This document shows, in pieces, positions 11,793 to 20,583 of a stretch of 64,000 nt of DNA. The translations under genes and the position numbers were made by a program. Under the pieces are notes generated by a model that was not told the DNA's origin, searched no databases, and saw nothing but the letters and a program-made list of their open reading frames with translations. This DNA comes from Leptotrichia hongkongensis (GTDB lineage: Bacteria; Fusobacteriota; Fusobacteriia; Fusobacteriales; Leptotrichiaceae), in the NCBI RefSeq assembly GCF_007990635.1, contig NZ_AP019846.1:310001-374000 (forward strand), written 5' to 3'. Each line of letters begins with the position of its first letter. Within the stretch, counting starts at the first letter, position 1.

Positions 11793-12743
11793 ATGTTAAA
11801 AAATGTTTTTGAAGATATAAGAAAAAAAGGAAGTTTCAGTTTTGAAAAAATTATAGAAAATCATACAATGAATGATGATGAATTTTTTGAATTTTTGAAA
11901 TTTATCCATTTGGAAAATATTCCAGAGGTTAGGACTTCAACTGATGGGAGTGATTTTATCGTATTAGAAGACGAGAATATTTTTATTGAAGAAAAGGATA
12001 TGATAAAGTCATATTTAGAAGATATAAAGAGAAAATACGAAGAACTTGATAAAAAAAGTGAAAATGAGAAAGAAAAGGAAGAATTAATTGATAAATATTT
12101 AAAAATTGCAGTAAAAGAAAGCTTGCTTTATTCAAAATATGGATTTTCGTTTTTGGATACAGTTCAGGAAGCTACACTTGGAATTATGTCAGGTTTGAAT
12201 TATTATGATGAAATTATGAAAATAACAAAAGAGCCCGAATTTTTTGTGAAAAATTTTGCTGTAAAATATATTTTGGAATTTCAGAAGGAACTGTTAAAAG
12301 ATATTAAATCATCTGAATTATCGTATATTTTATATTTAAAAGTAAAAGTTGACAGGAGTATGGGATTTTCAATGGATGAAATAAGTAAACAGATGAATGT
12401 TTCAAAAGAATATATTGAACAGCTTGAAAAACTGTTTGACCAGGTAGAGCCTGAGGAGCTGATTGGAAATTCACAGATATTGGAAAAGGCTGATAAAATT
12501 ACACAGATGTATATTCTTGAAAATATTCCTAAAAAACTAAATTATCTAGATGAGCAGATTTTAGTTATGACTTATGGACTGGATGATAAAGTGTATACAG
12601 AAAAGGAAATTGCAAAATCTTTAAATATTGCAAGTCACAATGTAAATATTTTAAAGGAGAAGGCACTTAATAAGTTATCAATTGACTTAATGAGAAATGA
12701 TTTTGTAGAAAATAATGAAGAGGCAAATTATACAATAAATTAA
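11793..12743 (+). CDS. Divergent RpoD-like sigma-factor paralogue
   Basis: The 316-residue protein resembles regions 2 to 4 of RpoD but is strongly diverged. FLDTVQEATLGIMSGLNYYD matches the core-binding region 2.2. The following segment, where RpoD has the aromatic -10-melting residues (YATWWIRQ), reads FFVKNFAVKYILEF and lacks the paired tryptophans. A region-4-like helix-turn-helix remains (ILVMTYGLDD then EIAKSLNIASHNVNILKEKAL). It lies directly downstream of rpoD behind a terminator, which suggests an old tandem duplication. It may be an alternative sigma factor or a non-melting competitor; the function is unknown. Confidence 0.75.
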   Translation: MLKNVFEDIRKKGSFSFEKIIENHTMNDDEFFEFLKFIHLENIPEVRTSTDGSDFIVLEDENIFIEEKDMIKSYLEDIKRKYEELDKKSENEKEKEELIDKYLKIAVKESLLYSKYGFSFLDTVQEATLGIMSGLNYYDEIMKITKEPEFFVKNFAVKYILEFQKELLKDIKSSELSYILYLKVKVDRSMGFSMDEISKQMNVSKEYIEQLEKLFDQVEPEELIGNSQILEKADKITQMYILENIPKKLNYLDEQILVMTYGLDDKVYTEKEIAKSLNIASHNVNILKEKALNKLSIDLMRNDFVENNEEANYTIN

Positions 12744-12770
12744 GAAAAATAATGAAAGGAAAAGGAAATT

Positions 12771-13583
12771 ATGAAATTATGGGAAATAATAGGAGAGCTT
12801 CACACAATCTTTAATCCTAAAATTGCTGAAAACTGGGATAATGTCGGACTTCTTGTGGGAGATAACACAAAGGAAGTCAATAAAGTGTTATTTTGTCTGG
12901 ATGTAACAGAAAAAGTTGTAAAACAAGCTGTAGATAACAATGTAGATTTGATAATTTCACACCATCCAGTTATTTTTTCAGGTCTAAAGAAAATTACAAA
13001 TGAAACTGTACATGGAAGAAAGTTATTAAAATTAATAGAAAATAAAATAGCGGTTTATTCAATTCATACTAATTCTGATTTTGCAATTAATGGGTTAAAT
13101 GACTTTATAATGGATAAACTAAATCTAGATGGGGAAAAAATAATTTTTAATGAACACGAATTTGAAGACTATAATCCAATAAAAAATAAGGTGGAACATG
13201 TACATAGCGGACTTGCAAGAATAAAGATATTAAATGAGGAAATGAGACTGGAAGACTTGCTTGAAAGAATAAAGGATTCTCTTGGAATAAGCTATGTAAG
13301 GTATGTTGGCAATAAAGATGTATATGTACGAAAAATTGGACTTGTTACAGGTGGTGGAAGTTCATTTATGTATGAAGTGGCTGATAAAATTGATGTGTTT
13401 CTCACAGGAGACTTGAAGTACCACGAGGCTTTAGATGCTTTAGAAGAAGGGCGTATTTTAGTTGACATTGGACATTTTGAGAGCGAATACTTGTTTGTAG
13501 ATATGATGGAACAGAAAATGGCGAAATTCTTTAATGGAGAAATGATTCGACATTTTGAAGACGAGATATTTAAGTTAGGATAA
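12771..13583 (+). CDS. Nif3-like dinuclear metal-centre protein
   Basis: The 270-residue protein belongs to the Nif3/YqfO (GTP cyclohydrolase 1 type 2-like) family, toroidal hexamers with a two-metal site. The N-terminal segment AENWDNVGLLVGD and the metal-binding ISHHPVIFSGLK (near residue 65) are canonical, as is the later HTNSDFA motif. The C-terminal GHFESE supplies further ligands. It lacks the long insert seen in some homologues. It follows the sigma-like gene by 27 bases with an AAGGA ribosome site. The cellular function of the family is not settled. Confidence 0.9.
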   Translation: MKLWEIIGELHTIFNPKIAENWDNVGLLVGDNTKEVNKVLFCLDVTEKVVKQAVDNNVDLIISHHPVIFSGLKKITNETVHGRKLLKLIENKIAVYSIHTNSDFAINGLNDFIMDKLNLDGEKIIFNEHEFEDYNPIKNKVEHVHSGLARIKILNEEMRLEDLLERIKDSLGISYVRYVGNKDVYVRKIGLVTGGGSSFMYEVADKIDVFLTGDLKYHEALDALEEGRILVDIGHFESEYLFVDMMEQKMAKFFNGEMIRHFEDEIFKLG

Positions 13584-13590
13584 AATTATT

Positions 13591-13623
13591 TTGCAGGATT
13601 GGCAATTATTGTAGATCCTGCAA
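13591..13623 (+). terminator. Terminator after the Nif3-like gene
   Basis: An eight-base-pair stem (TTGCAGGA / TCCTGCAA) is followed by a T-rich stretch just after the stop codon. Confidence 0.65.
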
Positions 13624-13758
13624 TTTATTTGTTTAATTTTAAAACTTTTTTAAGTTGCTAAGCAATTGTAGTTAAATAATGAAAAATTGTTAGTTTATTC
13701 TAAAAAATATATTTTATCCTATTTAAGTGGGAAAATTAGAAGATAAAAAACTGCACTA

Positions 13759-13810
13759 AGAAAGAAATATTTTTTAATATATTTTTGTAACAAATGTTTG
13801 ACATCTATAC
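13759..13810 (+). mobile_element. Orphan copy of an IS right end
   Basis: About 52 bases closely match the right terminus of the insertion sequence at 35300-36382, ending with the same ACATCTATAC. No transposase or left end accompanies it. Its last bases continue into a perfect tandem duplication of an 11-base unit (ACATCTATACA, 13801-13822). It lies about 30 bases before the promoter of the tRNA-Leu gene. It is probably the scar of a lost copy; the rest of 13624-13758 shows nothing recognisable. Confidence 0.7.
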
Positions 13811-13841
13811 AACATCTATACAAAAAAAATTTTAAAAGAAG

Positions 13842-13870
13842 TTGACAAAACTTAAAAAATATATTATACT
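13842..13870 (+). promoter_or_regulatory. Promoter of the tRNA-Leu gene
   Basis: TTGACA and TATACT are separated by 17 bases. The predicted start is about 16 bases ahead of the mature tRNA. Confidence 0.8.
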
Positions 13871-13892
13871 AATTAGGTAATTTAAAATTTAT

Positions 13893-13978
13893 GCCCGAGT
13901 GGTGAAATTGGTAGACGCAACGGACTCAAAATCCGTCGATTTTATATCGTGCCGGTTCGACTCCGGCCTCGGGCACCA
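13893..13978 (+). tRNA. tRNA-Leu (anticodon CAA)
   Basis: The 86-base gene has a seven-base-pair acceptor stem (GCCCGAG / CTCGGGC), an anticodon stem ACGGA / TCCGT around the loop CTCAAAA (anticodon CAA), and a long variable arm with stem CGAT / ATCG typical of class II tRNAs. The T-arm contains GGTTCGA. The 3' CCA is encoded. It is a single-gene unit with its own promoter and terminator. Confidence 0.97.
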
Positions 13979-14016
13979 ATAATAAAATTAAATTTTTTCA
14001 TAATAAATTGCACTCT

Positions 14017-14040
14017 ACACTCCTAGAGTGTTTTTTATTT
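14017..14040 (+). terminator. Terminator of tRNA-Leu
   Basis: The hairpin ACACTC-CTA-GAGTGT is followed at once by a six-base T-run and further T-rich sequence. Confidence 0.8.
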
Positions 14041-14195
14041 TAAAAATTTTAATTGATAATTATTTTTTCATATTATTTTCCATTAAAATAGCGAATGTTT
14101 AATAAATTTTGAATTACACATTATTTAGCTGAGGATTAAGGCTTCTTATCCTTAAAATAGTTTTTATTTTCTAATAGATTTAGTATTAAACAAGA

Positions 14196-14298
14196 AATAA
14201 AACTAGTTTAAAACAGAACTCAAAAATTATGACTATTTTACTCAAACCCTAAATTGTATAATTTCTATCAGTTCAATTTTAAATGAGTTCGAGTATAA
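14196..14298 (+). repeat. Dispersed ~105-bp intergenic repeat, copy 1
   Basis: This is one of five related copies (others at 36928, 44461, 58622 and 63206). Shared blocks are AAAACTAGTTTAAAAC, AACTCAAAA-TTATGACT-TTTTACTCAAACC and a final GAGTATA. Copy 1 pairs imperfectly because its 3' arm reads GAGTTCGAGTA. It lies in the 460-base gap between tRNA-Leu and miaB, in which I otherwise see no gene and no clear promoter. Confidence 0.8.
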
Positions 14299-14503
14299 TT
14301 AAAAAAAAGAATAAAAAATTCTTGAAATTCCAAAATAAAAATGATACCATTACAATAGGAGAAAATAAACTTGAAAAATAATGGTTTATACTTGGATAGC
14401 TAGAACTATTTAAGTGTTGAAAAAATTATCAATTTAGTCAATTCAAAACTATTCAGTAAAAATCAAAAATTTTTAAAAAAGAACAAAATTTGGAGGGAAA
14501 AAA

Positions 14504-15832
14504 GTGGAAAAGAGAGCAACTATAATAACATACGGTTGTCAAATGAACGTAAATGAAAGTGCGAAAATGAAGCAGATGCTGCAAACAATGGGGTATAGCA
14601 TGACTGAAGATATTGAAAATACAGATTTGGTATTTTTAAATACTTGTACGGTAAGAGAAGGTGCAGCTGTTAAAGTATATGGAAAACTAGGGGATTTGAA
14701 AAGAATTAAGGAAGAAAAAGATGGAAAAATGATTATTGGTGTCACAGGATGCCTTGCTCAAGAGGTAAGAGATGAATTTATAAAAAAAACGCCTTATGTC
14801 GATTTGGTTCTTGGAAATCAGAATATAGGAAGAATTCCTGATATTTTAGAGAGAATCGAAGCAGGAGAAGAAACACATATTGTTATGGTAGATGATGAGG
14901 ATGAACTTCCAACAAGAGTAGATGCAGACTTTGGAGATGATATTGTGGCTTCTATCTCGATTACTTATGGGTGTAATAATTACTGTACATTCTGTATAGT
15001 CCCTTATGTGCGTGGAATGGAGAGATCTGTACCTCTTAATGAAGTTGTTAGGGATGTTGAGCAATATACAAAAAAAGGATACAGGGAAATATTATTTTTA
15101 GGACAGAATGTAAATTCATATGGAAGTGATTTTGCGAATGGAGAAGATAATTTTGCAAAGCTGCTGGAGCAAAGTGCAAATGTAGAAGGAGATTTCTGGA
15201 TAAAATATGTATCTCCACATCCAAAGGATTTTAGTGATGAAGTAATTGATACAATTGCAAGAAATCCTAAAATAGCTAGAATGCTACACTTACCATTACA
15301 GTCAGGATCTACAAAAATCTTAGATTCAATGAATAGAGGATACACGAAGGAAGAGTTTATAGCTCTTGCTAAGAAAATTAAAGAAAAAATACCTGATATT
15401 GGGCTTACTACTGATATTATCGTTGGGTTTCCTGGGGAAACAGATGAAGACTTTCAAGATACAATGGATGTAGTAAATGAAGTTGGATTTGAGAATGCAT
15501 TTATGTTTATGTATTCAAAGAGAACAGGAACTCCTGCGGCTACAATGGAAAATCAAGTTGATGAGCAAGTAAAAAATGAGAGATTGCAACAGCTTATGAG
15601 ACTGCAGAATATGAAAGCAAAAGAAGAAAGTCAGAAATATTTAGGAAAAATTGTAAAAGTGCTAGTTGAAGGACCAAGTAAAAAAAATCCTGAAATGCTA
15701 GTTGGAAGAAGTTCTACACATAAAATAGTTTTATTTAAAAGTGATAGAAAAGACCTGAAAGGGCAATTTGTAAATACGAAAATTTACAATGCGAAAACAT
15801 GGACATTGTATGGAGAGCTGGTGGAGGAATAA
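14504..15832 (+). CDS. miaB: tRNA-2-methylthio-N6-dimethylallyladenosine synthase
   Basis: MiaB is a radical-SAM methylthiotransferase that modifies A37 of tRNAs reading UNN codons. The 442-residue protein starts with the UPF0004 domain (TYGCQMNVNES, with further cysteines in NTCTVRE and GCLAQE), then the radical-SAM motif CNNYCTFCIVPYVRG, and a C-terminal TRAM domain. The start codon is GTG, supported by GGAGGG seven bases upstream. The next gene, rho, begins immediately after its stop codon. Confidence 0.95.
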   Translation: MEKRATIITYGCQMNVNESAKMKQMLQTMGYSMTEDIENTDLVFLNTCTVREGAAVKVYGKLGDLKRIKEEKDGKMIIGVTGCLAQEVRDEFIKKTPYVDLVLGNQNIGRIPDILERIEAGEETHIVMVDDEDELPTRVDADFGDDIVASISITYGCNNYCTFCIVPYVRGMERSVPLNEVVRDVEQYTKKGYREILFLGQNVNSYGSDFANGEDNFAKLLEQSANVEGDFWIKYVSPHPKDFSDEVIDTIARNPKIARMLHLPLQSGSTKILDSMNRGYTKEEFIALAKKIKEKIPDIGLTTDIIVGFPGETDEDFQDTMDVVNEVGFENAFMFMYSKRTGTPAATMENQVDEQVKNERLQQLMRLQNMKAKEESQKYLGKIVKVLVEGPSKKNPEMLVGRSSTHKIVLFKSDRKDLKGQFVNTKIYNAKTWTLYGELVEE

Positions 15833-17179
15833 ATGGCAAAAAAAGATAATGAAATAGAATCGGAAAAAAATTTGGATGAACAACTAGAATTAGATAAGAA
15901 AGATGTTTCTGAAAATTCAGATTCCGAAGAAGAAATGATACGAGAAATTCTTTCTCAAAATGTAACTAAATTAAAGAAAATGGCAAAGGAATATAAAATT
16001 GGAAGTTTTTCTGGAATGTCAAAACTTGAACTTATAAATGCAATTTTGATTGAAAAGGGGAAAGAAAGAGGAAAAACTTATGGATTTGGTAAATTGGATG
16101 TAATAGGTGAGGGAAATTATGGGTTTTTGAGAAATACTTCGATTGGGCCTGATGTTTATGTGTCAATTTCACAGATAAAAAGATTTTTCTTAAGAAATGA
16201 GGATATTGTATTTGGAGAATTGAGAATTCCGATTGGAACTGAGAAGAATTATGGGATTTTGAAAGTATTGCTTGTAAATGGAGATTTGCCTGAAAAATCG
16301 CTAGAACGTCCGTATTTTGATGATTTAGTACCATCTTATCCAGATGAAAAGCTAAATTTAGGAGGCGGGGAAATTTCTTCAAGAATTATTGACTTAATTT
16401 CGCCAATTGGAAAAGGACAAAGAGGACTTATAGTTGCACCTCCAAAAGCTGGTAAAACAGTACTTCTTTCTACTCTTGCAAATGACATTATAAAATACAA
16501 TCCTGAAATTGATGTGTGGATACTATTAATTGATGAACGTCCTGAAGAAGTTACGGATATTAAAGAAAACGTAAAAGATGCGGAAGTATATTCAGCGACT
16601 TTTGATGAAGACCCAAGAGTACATACGGAAGTTACAGAAAATGTTCTTCAGATGGCAAAAAGGCAAGTGGAACGTGGGAAAGATATTTTGATTCTTATGG
16701 ATAGTTTAACAAGGCTTGCACGTTCATATAATATCACTATTCCATCAAGCGGAAAATTAATTTCGGGAGGAATCGATCCCAATGCACTTTATTATCCAAA
16801 AAGATTTTTAGGTGCCGCAAGAAATATAAAAAATGGTGGAAGCCTTACAATTATTGCGACAGCTCTTGTTGAGACTGGAAGTAGAATGGACGAAGTAATT
16901 TTTGAGGAATTTAAAGGAACAGGAAATATGGAAATCATTTTGAGCAGAACGCTGGAACAGTTAAGAATATTTCCTGCGATTGATGTACTAAAAAGTGGAA
17001 CAAGACGTGAAGAGCTTCTTATTCCAAGAGAAAATTTGGAAAAAATTTGGAAATTAAGAAGAGAGCTGAATGAAATGTCAGAAGTTGAAGGAATGAAAAA
17101 TCTGATAGAACTTATAAAAAAATATAAAAATAATGATGAATTACTGGAAGATTTATATAAAGCTAAAAAAACAAAATAA
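15833..17179 (+). CDS. rho: Transcription termination factor Rho
   Basis: Rho is a hexameric RNA-dependent ATPase that ends transcription. The 448-residue protein has an acidic, lysine-rich N-terminal extension of about 45 residues, a Rho_N-like helical domain, the RNA-binding cold-shock fold (GEGNYGFLR), the Walker A segment APPKAGKTVLL and Walker B ILILMDSLTRLARSYN. The Q- and R-loop region GGIDPNALYYPKRFLG is intact. It starts directly after the miaB stop (TAA then ATG), so translation is probably coupled. Confidence 0.98.
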   Translation: MAKKDNEIESEKNLDEQLELDKKDVSENSDSEEEMIREILSQNVTKLKKMAKEYKIGSFSGMSKLELINAILIEKGKERGKTYGFGKLDVIGEGNYGFLRNTSIGPDVYVSISQIKRFFLRNEDIVFGELRIPIGTEKNYGILKVLLVNGDLPEKSLERPYFDDLVPSYPDEKLNLGGGEISSRIIDLISPIGKGQRGLIVAPPKAGKTVLLSTLANDIIKYNPEIDVWILLIDERPEEVTDIKENVKDAEVYSATFDEDPRVHTEVTENVLQMAKRQVERGKDILILMDSLTRLARSYNITIPSSGKLISGGIDPNALYYPKRFLGAARNIKNGGSLTIIATALVETGSRMDEVIFEEFKGTGNMEIILSRTLEQLRIFPAIDVLKSGTRREELLIPRENLEKIWKLRRELNEMSEVEGMKNLIELIKKYKNNDELLEDLYKAKKTK

Positions 17180-17203
17180 AAATAAATATTAAGGAGAAAA
17201 AAG

Positions 17204-17485
17204 ATGTTTGGAAATGTAAAAAATGAAGCAGGATTGCTATTTAACAAAGGAAATTTTAAATTGGTAAAGAAAATTTTGAAAAAAGATGAAAAAATTGCTA
17301 AACACAATCATGAAGATGAGGAAATTATTTTTACCGTTCTAAAAGGAAAAATGGAAATGTACCTGAATGAAACTGAAAAACATGTTTTAGTACCAGGAGA
17401 TATTTTACATTTTGATGGAGTAAACTTTATTAATGGAAGTGCTTTGGAAGATTCTGAAGTTAGTGTAACATTGATAAAAAAATAA
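17204..17485 (+). CDS. Small single-domain cupin protein
   Basis: The 93-residue protein is a single cupin barrel. The pattern HNHEDEEIIFTVLKGKMEMYL (metal-binding H-x-H and E) is followed by the second motif VPGDILHFDG. Cupins of this size bind a metal and serve many roles; no substrate can be deduced. It follows rho by 24 bases with an AAGGAG site and ends at a strong terminator, so it may be the last gene of the miaB-rho unit. Confidence 0.8.
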   Translation: MFGNVKNEAGLLFNKGNFKLVKKILKKDEKIAKHNHEDEEIIFTVLKGKMEMYLNETEKHVLVPGDILHFDGVNFINGSALEDSEVSVTLIKK

Positions 17486-17493
17486 GTATGTAA

Positions 17494-17515
17494 AAAGGGG
17501 CTTTTTAGCCCCTTT
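17494..17515. terminator. Bidirectional terminator between the cupin gene and rnfD
   Basis: AAAGGGGC-TTTTTA-GCCCCTTT forms a hairpin with A/T flanks on both sides. It can serve the cupin gene on the plus strand and rnfD on the minus strand, whose stop codon touches it. Confidence 0.8.
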
Positions 17516-18671
17516 AATAGTTTATTCTTTTTTTAGTTGTAATGAGTTTTATTGTAAGTATCAAAATATAAAGATATACTAAATAGGGAATGATTCCAAA
17601 TTTATGGAACTTCACAAAGATAACTGCAAAAGTGAAAATCCCGATAGTAAGTAAAATCATTTTTCCAGATTGCTTTAATATTTCTTCTTTTACATTGTAA
17701 CCAAATACAACTGGACGAAAAACTTTATTTATAAATTTTGTAAAAGGATTCAATATTATTAGAACATATGATAATGTTTCATTTTTTATTCCAAGTAATG
17801 ATAATAAGACTATTATGAGCCCAAGCATTATCCCGTAATATATTTTTCCGCCTGCAAAAGATGGACTTGTCGGCATATCAGTTGCCATAAAAATTCCTGT
17901 TAATAATAATCCGCCGATTGAAACAGAGGTATCTTCTTTTAATAACATTGTTATCAGGAAGAATGTAGCAAACAGGCTTACAGGAATATGCCATGAAATC
18001 CGATTTTTCAGCAATAAGTACAATCCACCTAGAATCAAGGCAAAAGCAGAGTATAATCCTAAAGAACCTGAAGAACTTAGTAATAGTTCATCTAGATAAC
18101 TTGTAAATGGAGCTTTATAAAAGTTTGCAAAAAAATTAATTTTTGGTAATAGTAAAGCCTTTTGGCTAAACCAAATTGCTCCTGAAGACATTGAAACAGA
18201 AAAAAAGACAGTCATAAATTCACGACCTACTACTGCGGGATTAAGAATGTTTTTTCCAATTCCCCCATACATTAATTTTCCAAAGATTACAGCCATTGCT
18301 GCTCCAAAAACAACTATAGGTAAAGGAGTTAATGGTGCTAAGGTCATAGCCAATAAAATACCAGTTATAATTGCAGATAAATCATGGATAGAATTGGTAT
18401 CGTCTAAAAATATTTTTGAAAATAACTTTTCCGTTACAACTGCTGATAAAATAGAAGTTGCAATTAGCAAGAGTGCATTTATTCCATAAACCAATCCTGA
18501 TGCAATAATAGCTGGGAATAATGATATAATAACATCTTTCATAATATTTCTTACATCAGTTTCAGTTCTAATGTATGGAGTAAAAGATAGTTTTTTTAAT
18601 TTCCTTTTTTGAAAAAATTCGTTATTATTTTTGTCTTCTATTTTTTTTGTTTTTATTTTTATTATTATCAT
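17514..18671 (-). CDS. rnfD: Rnf electron transport complex subunit D
   Basis: RnfD is an integral membrane subunit of the Rnf ferredoxin:NAD+ oxidoreductase, which couples electron flow to ion transport. The 385-residue protein has several hydrophobic segments and family stretches (GITGILLAMTLAP-like, NPAVVGREFM, PTSPSFAGGK). I do not see the usual S/T-GAT flavinylation motif; the nearest candidate is APFTS at about 187-191. The first 30 residues are lysine/asparagine-rich and unlike typical RnfD starts. It lies downstream of rnfC, with one small ORF between, and no further rnf genes follow. Confidence 0.85.
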   Translation of the reverse strand: MIIIKIKTKKIEDKNNNEFFQKRKLKKLSFTPYIRTETDVRNIMKDVIISLFPAIIASGLVYGINALLLIATSILSAVVTEKLFSKIFLDDTNSIHDLSAIITGILLAMTLAPLTPLPIVVFGAAMAVIFGKLMYGGIGKNILNPAVVGREFMTVFFSVSMSSGAIWFSQKALLLPKINFFANFYKAPFTSYLDELLLSSSGSLGLYSAFALILGGLYLLLKNRISWHIPVSLFATFFLITMLLKEDTSVSIGGLLLTGIFMATDMPTSPSFAGGKIYYGIMLGLIIVLLSLLGIKNETLSYVLIILNPFTKFINKVFRPVVFGYNVKEEILKQSGKMILLTIGIFTFAVIFVKFHKFGIIPYLVYLYILILTIKLITTKKRINY

Positions 18672-18701
18672 CTATATTATTTTTATTAAATATTTTTTCA
18701 T

Positions 18702-19040
18702 TTATAGCCTGTTTTTTTTGTTGGCTGTACTTTTTTTCATCTTTTTTACAATTGAATTTAGAGAACTTGTGTCTTTATTTTCTGTTTTGTTTTTTCTTAT
18801 GTTTATTTCACTTCTAATATTTTCATCTCTAGTTTTTTCTAATTTTATTATTTTTTCATTATTTTTATTTCTTAATGTTGAATTTTTAGAAATATTGTTT
18901 TGTGATGGATTAATTTTTTTTGTTTCTGAAAATTTTTGATTTTTAGAACTGAAAATATTTTCATCATTATCCAAAAGCCCATTTTTAATACTTTTTTTTC
19001 TATCTAATATTTCTTCCAGTAATGACTTTTCATCTTTCAT
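18702..19040 (-). CDS. Low-complexity ORF between rnfC and rnfD
   Basis: This 112-residue ORF is rich in Lys, Asn and Ser and has no recognisable domain. Its ATG overlaps the rnfC stop codon by one base (TAATG), which implies coupled translation. It ends near an A-run; in another frame the same low-complexity composition continues about 28 more codons toward the rnfD start. It may be a detached N-terminal extension of RnfD split by slippage, or an independent small protein. The function is unknown. Confidence 0.5.
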   Translation of the reverse strand: MKDEKSLLEEILDRKKSIKNGLLDNDENIFSSKNQKFSETKKINPSQNNISKNSTLRNKNNEKIIKLEKTRDENIRSEINIRKNKTENKDTSSLNSIVKKMKKSTANKKNRL

Positions 19041-20407
19041 TATTTCTTTTCCTCCATTTCTGACAAAATTAATTTTCCAGTTTTTATACTTTCCATTAAA
19101 GGAACTCGTGATGGACAGACAAATTCACAGGCTCCACATTCAATACAGTTCTGGATATTAGCTTTTACCATTTTTTCATACTTTCCTTTTTCATAATAAT
19201 CAGCAAACTCAAAAGGCATAAGGTTCATTGGACAGGCTTCGACACAATATCCGCATGAAATACAGTTTTTACGTTCTATTTCTTCATTACTCAAAAATAG
19301 TATTCCAGAAGTTCCCTTTATTACTGGCACTCTAGAATCAAAAACTTCTGTTCCCATCATTGGTCCGCCAAAAATTACTTTATCTTCATTAGGTATTCCT
19401 AGTTCCTTTACGATATGATAAAGAGGAGTTCCAAATTTTATTTTATAATTTCCAATGTTTTTAGCTTCTTCTCCAGAAATTGTAACAATTCTTTCAATAA
19501 GTGGTTTCCCTTCAAAAAATGCGTCATAAATCGCTTTAACTATGCTGACATTACTTACAATGACACCTTTTTCAAGAGGAAGTTCCCCTTTTTTCAGTTT
19601 TTTTCCTGTAATAGTATTTATTAGTTGCAGCTCACTTCCTTGCGGATAAATTGTAGGAAGTAATTTTATTTTTATTTCAAATTCCTCTTCTTTTTGAATT
19701 TTATCAAATATTTCGATTAAATCACTATTTTCTTCTTCTATTCCAAGCACAATTTCTTTTGGGTTTAGTAATTTTTGTATAACTTTTAATCCACGAACAA
19801 TTTCTTTCGTGTAGTTTTTCATTGTTGAATAATCAGAAGTTAAGTATGGTTCACATTCAGCACCGTTTATTATAAGTGTTTCCACTTTCCTAAATGTAAT
19901 GTCATATTTTATATGAGTAGGAAATTGTGCTCCTCCAAGACCTACAATTCCTGCTTCTTTTATTATTTTAAAAATTTCATCTTTTTTTATTAATTTTAAA
20001 TCACGGAGTTCCCTTTTTGTAAGAGTTTCTTCCTTATTCTGAAAATCATTTGCTATAATAATTGTTTTTACCTTATTTCCACTTGCTACAAAATGTTCAA
20101 CAATATCAACAATATCTCCAGAAACTGGGGAGTGAATATTAGCTGAAATATTACCTGAAATCTCTCCAATTTTTTCATATTTTTTTACAGAATCTCCAAT
20201 TTCTATTATTGGTATAGATGGACTTCCTATATGCTGGGAAAGAGGAATATAAAAAAGACCTGAATCAATTAGTTCTTTCAGTTTAGTATTTTTTGTCATT
20301 GGTTTCATTAATTTCCAATTTTTATTTTTAGTTTTTTTCTCATTTTCTTCGATATTCTTATTTAAGAGAATATTTGCTATTTGTTTTAAATTTATTCTTT
20401 TAACCAT
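19040..20407 (-). CDS. rnfC: Rnf electron transport complex subunit C
   Basis: RnfC is the peripheral NADH/flavin-binding and iron-sulfur subunit of the Rnf complex. The 455-residue protein has the N-terminal barrel, the Rossmann region with GLGGAQFPTHIK and INGAECEPYLTSD, an SLBB domain, and two ferredoxin motifs near the C-terminus (CISCGYCVEACP and CIECGACEFVCP). It heads the minus-strand unit with rnfD. GGAGAG lies just upstream of ATG. Confidence 0.95.
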   Translation of the reverse strand: MVKRINLKQIANILLNKNIEENEKKTKNKNWKLMKPMTKNTKLKELIDSGLFYIPLSQHIGSPSIPIIEIGDSVKKYEKIGEISGNISANIHSPVSGDIVDIVEHFVASGNKVKTIIIANDFQNKEETLTKRELRDLKLIKKDEIFKIIKEAGIVGLGGAQFPTHIKYDITFRKVETLIINGAECEPYLTSDYSTMKNYTKEIVRGLKVIQKLLNPKEIVLGIEEENSDLIEIFDKIQKEEEFEIKIKLLPTIYPQGSELQLINTITGKKLKKGELPLEKGVIVSNVSIVKAIYDAFFEGKPLIERIVTISGEEAKNIGNYKIKFGTPLYHIVKELGIPNEDKVIFGGPMMGTEVFDSRVPVIKGTSGILFLSNEEIERKNCISCGYCVEACPMNLMPFEFADYYEKGKYEKMVKANIQNCIECGACEFVCPSRVPLMESIKTGKLILSEMEEKK

Positions 20408-20541
20408 TTTTTCTCTCCAATTTTTTATTTTAATTCTTTAGTAAAAACCATATTTTATAAAAAAATCTAATTTTTGCTAAAAAACTAAAATTAAACTTAA
20501 AAAGTTATAAATATTTGTATAAAAATAGGCTATTAATTAGA

Positions 20542-20565
20542 AAACAAGGGGTTTATGCCCCTCGT
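20542..20565 (-). terminator. Terminator after the nitronate monooxygenase-like gene
   Basis: On the minus strand AACGAGGGG pairs with CCCCTTGTT (nine base pairs, one G-U) around CATAAA, and T-rich sequence follows. Confidence 0.75.
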
Positions 20566-20583
20566 TTCCAGCTATCATTATAA

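Noticed and set aside
17514-18671. NqrB instead of RnfD
   Set aside because: The neighbour is rnfC-like with two ferredoxin motifs, and the length and NPAVVGREF segment fit RnfD; Nqr partners are absent.
18631-18939. An open frame of 102 codons opposite the low-complexity ORF
   Set aside because: Its Phe/Ile-rich sequence is the complement of an A-rich coding strand, with no ribosome site.
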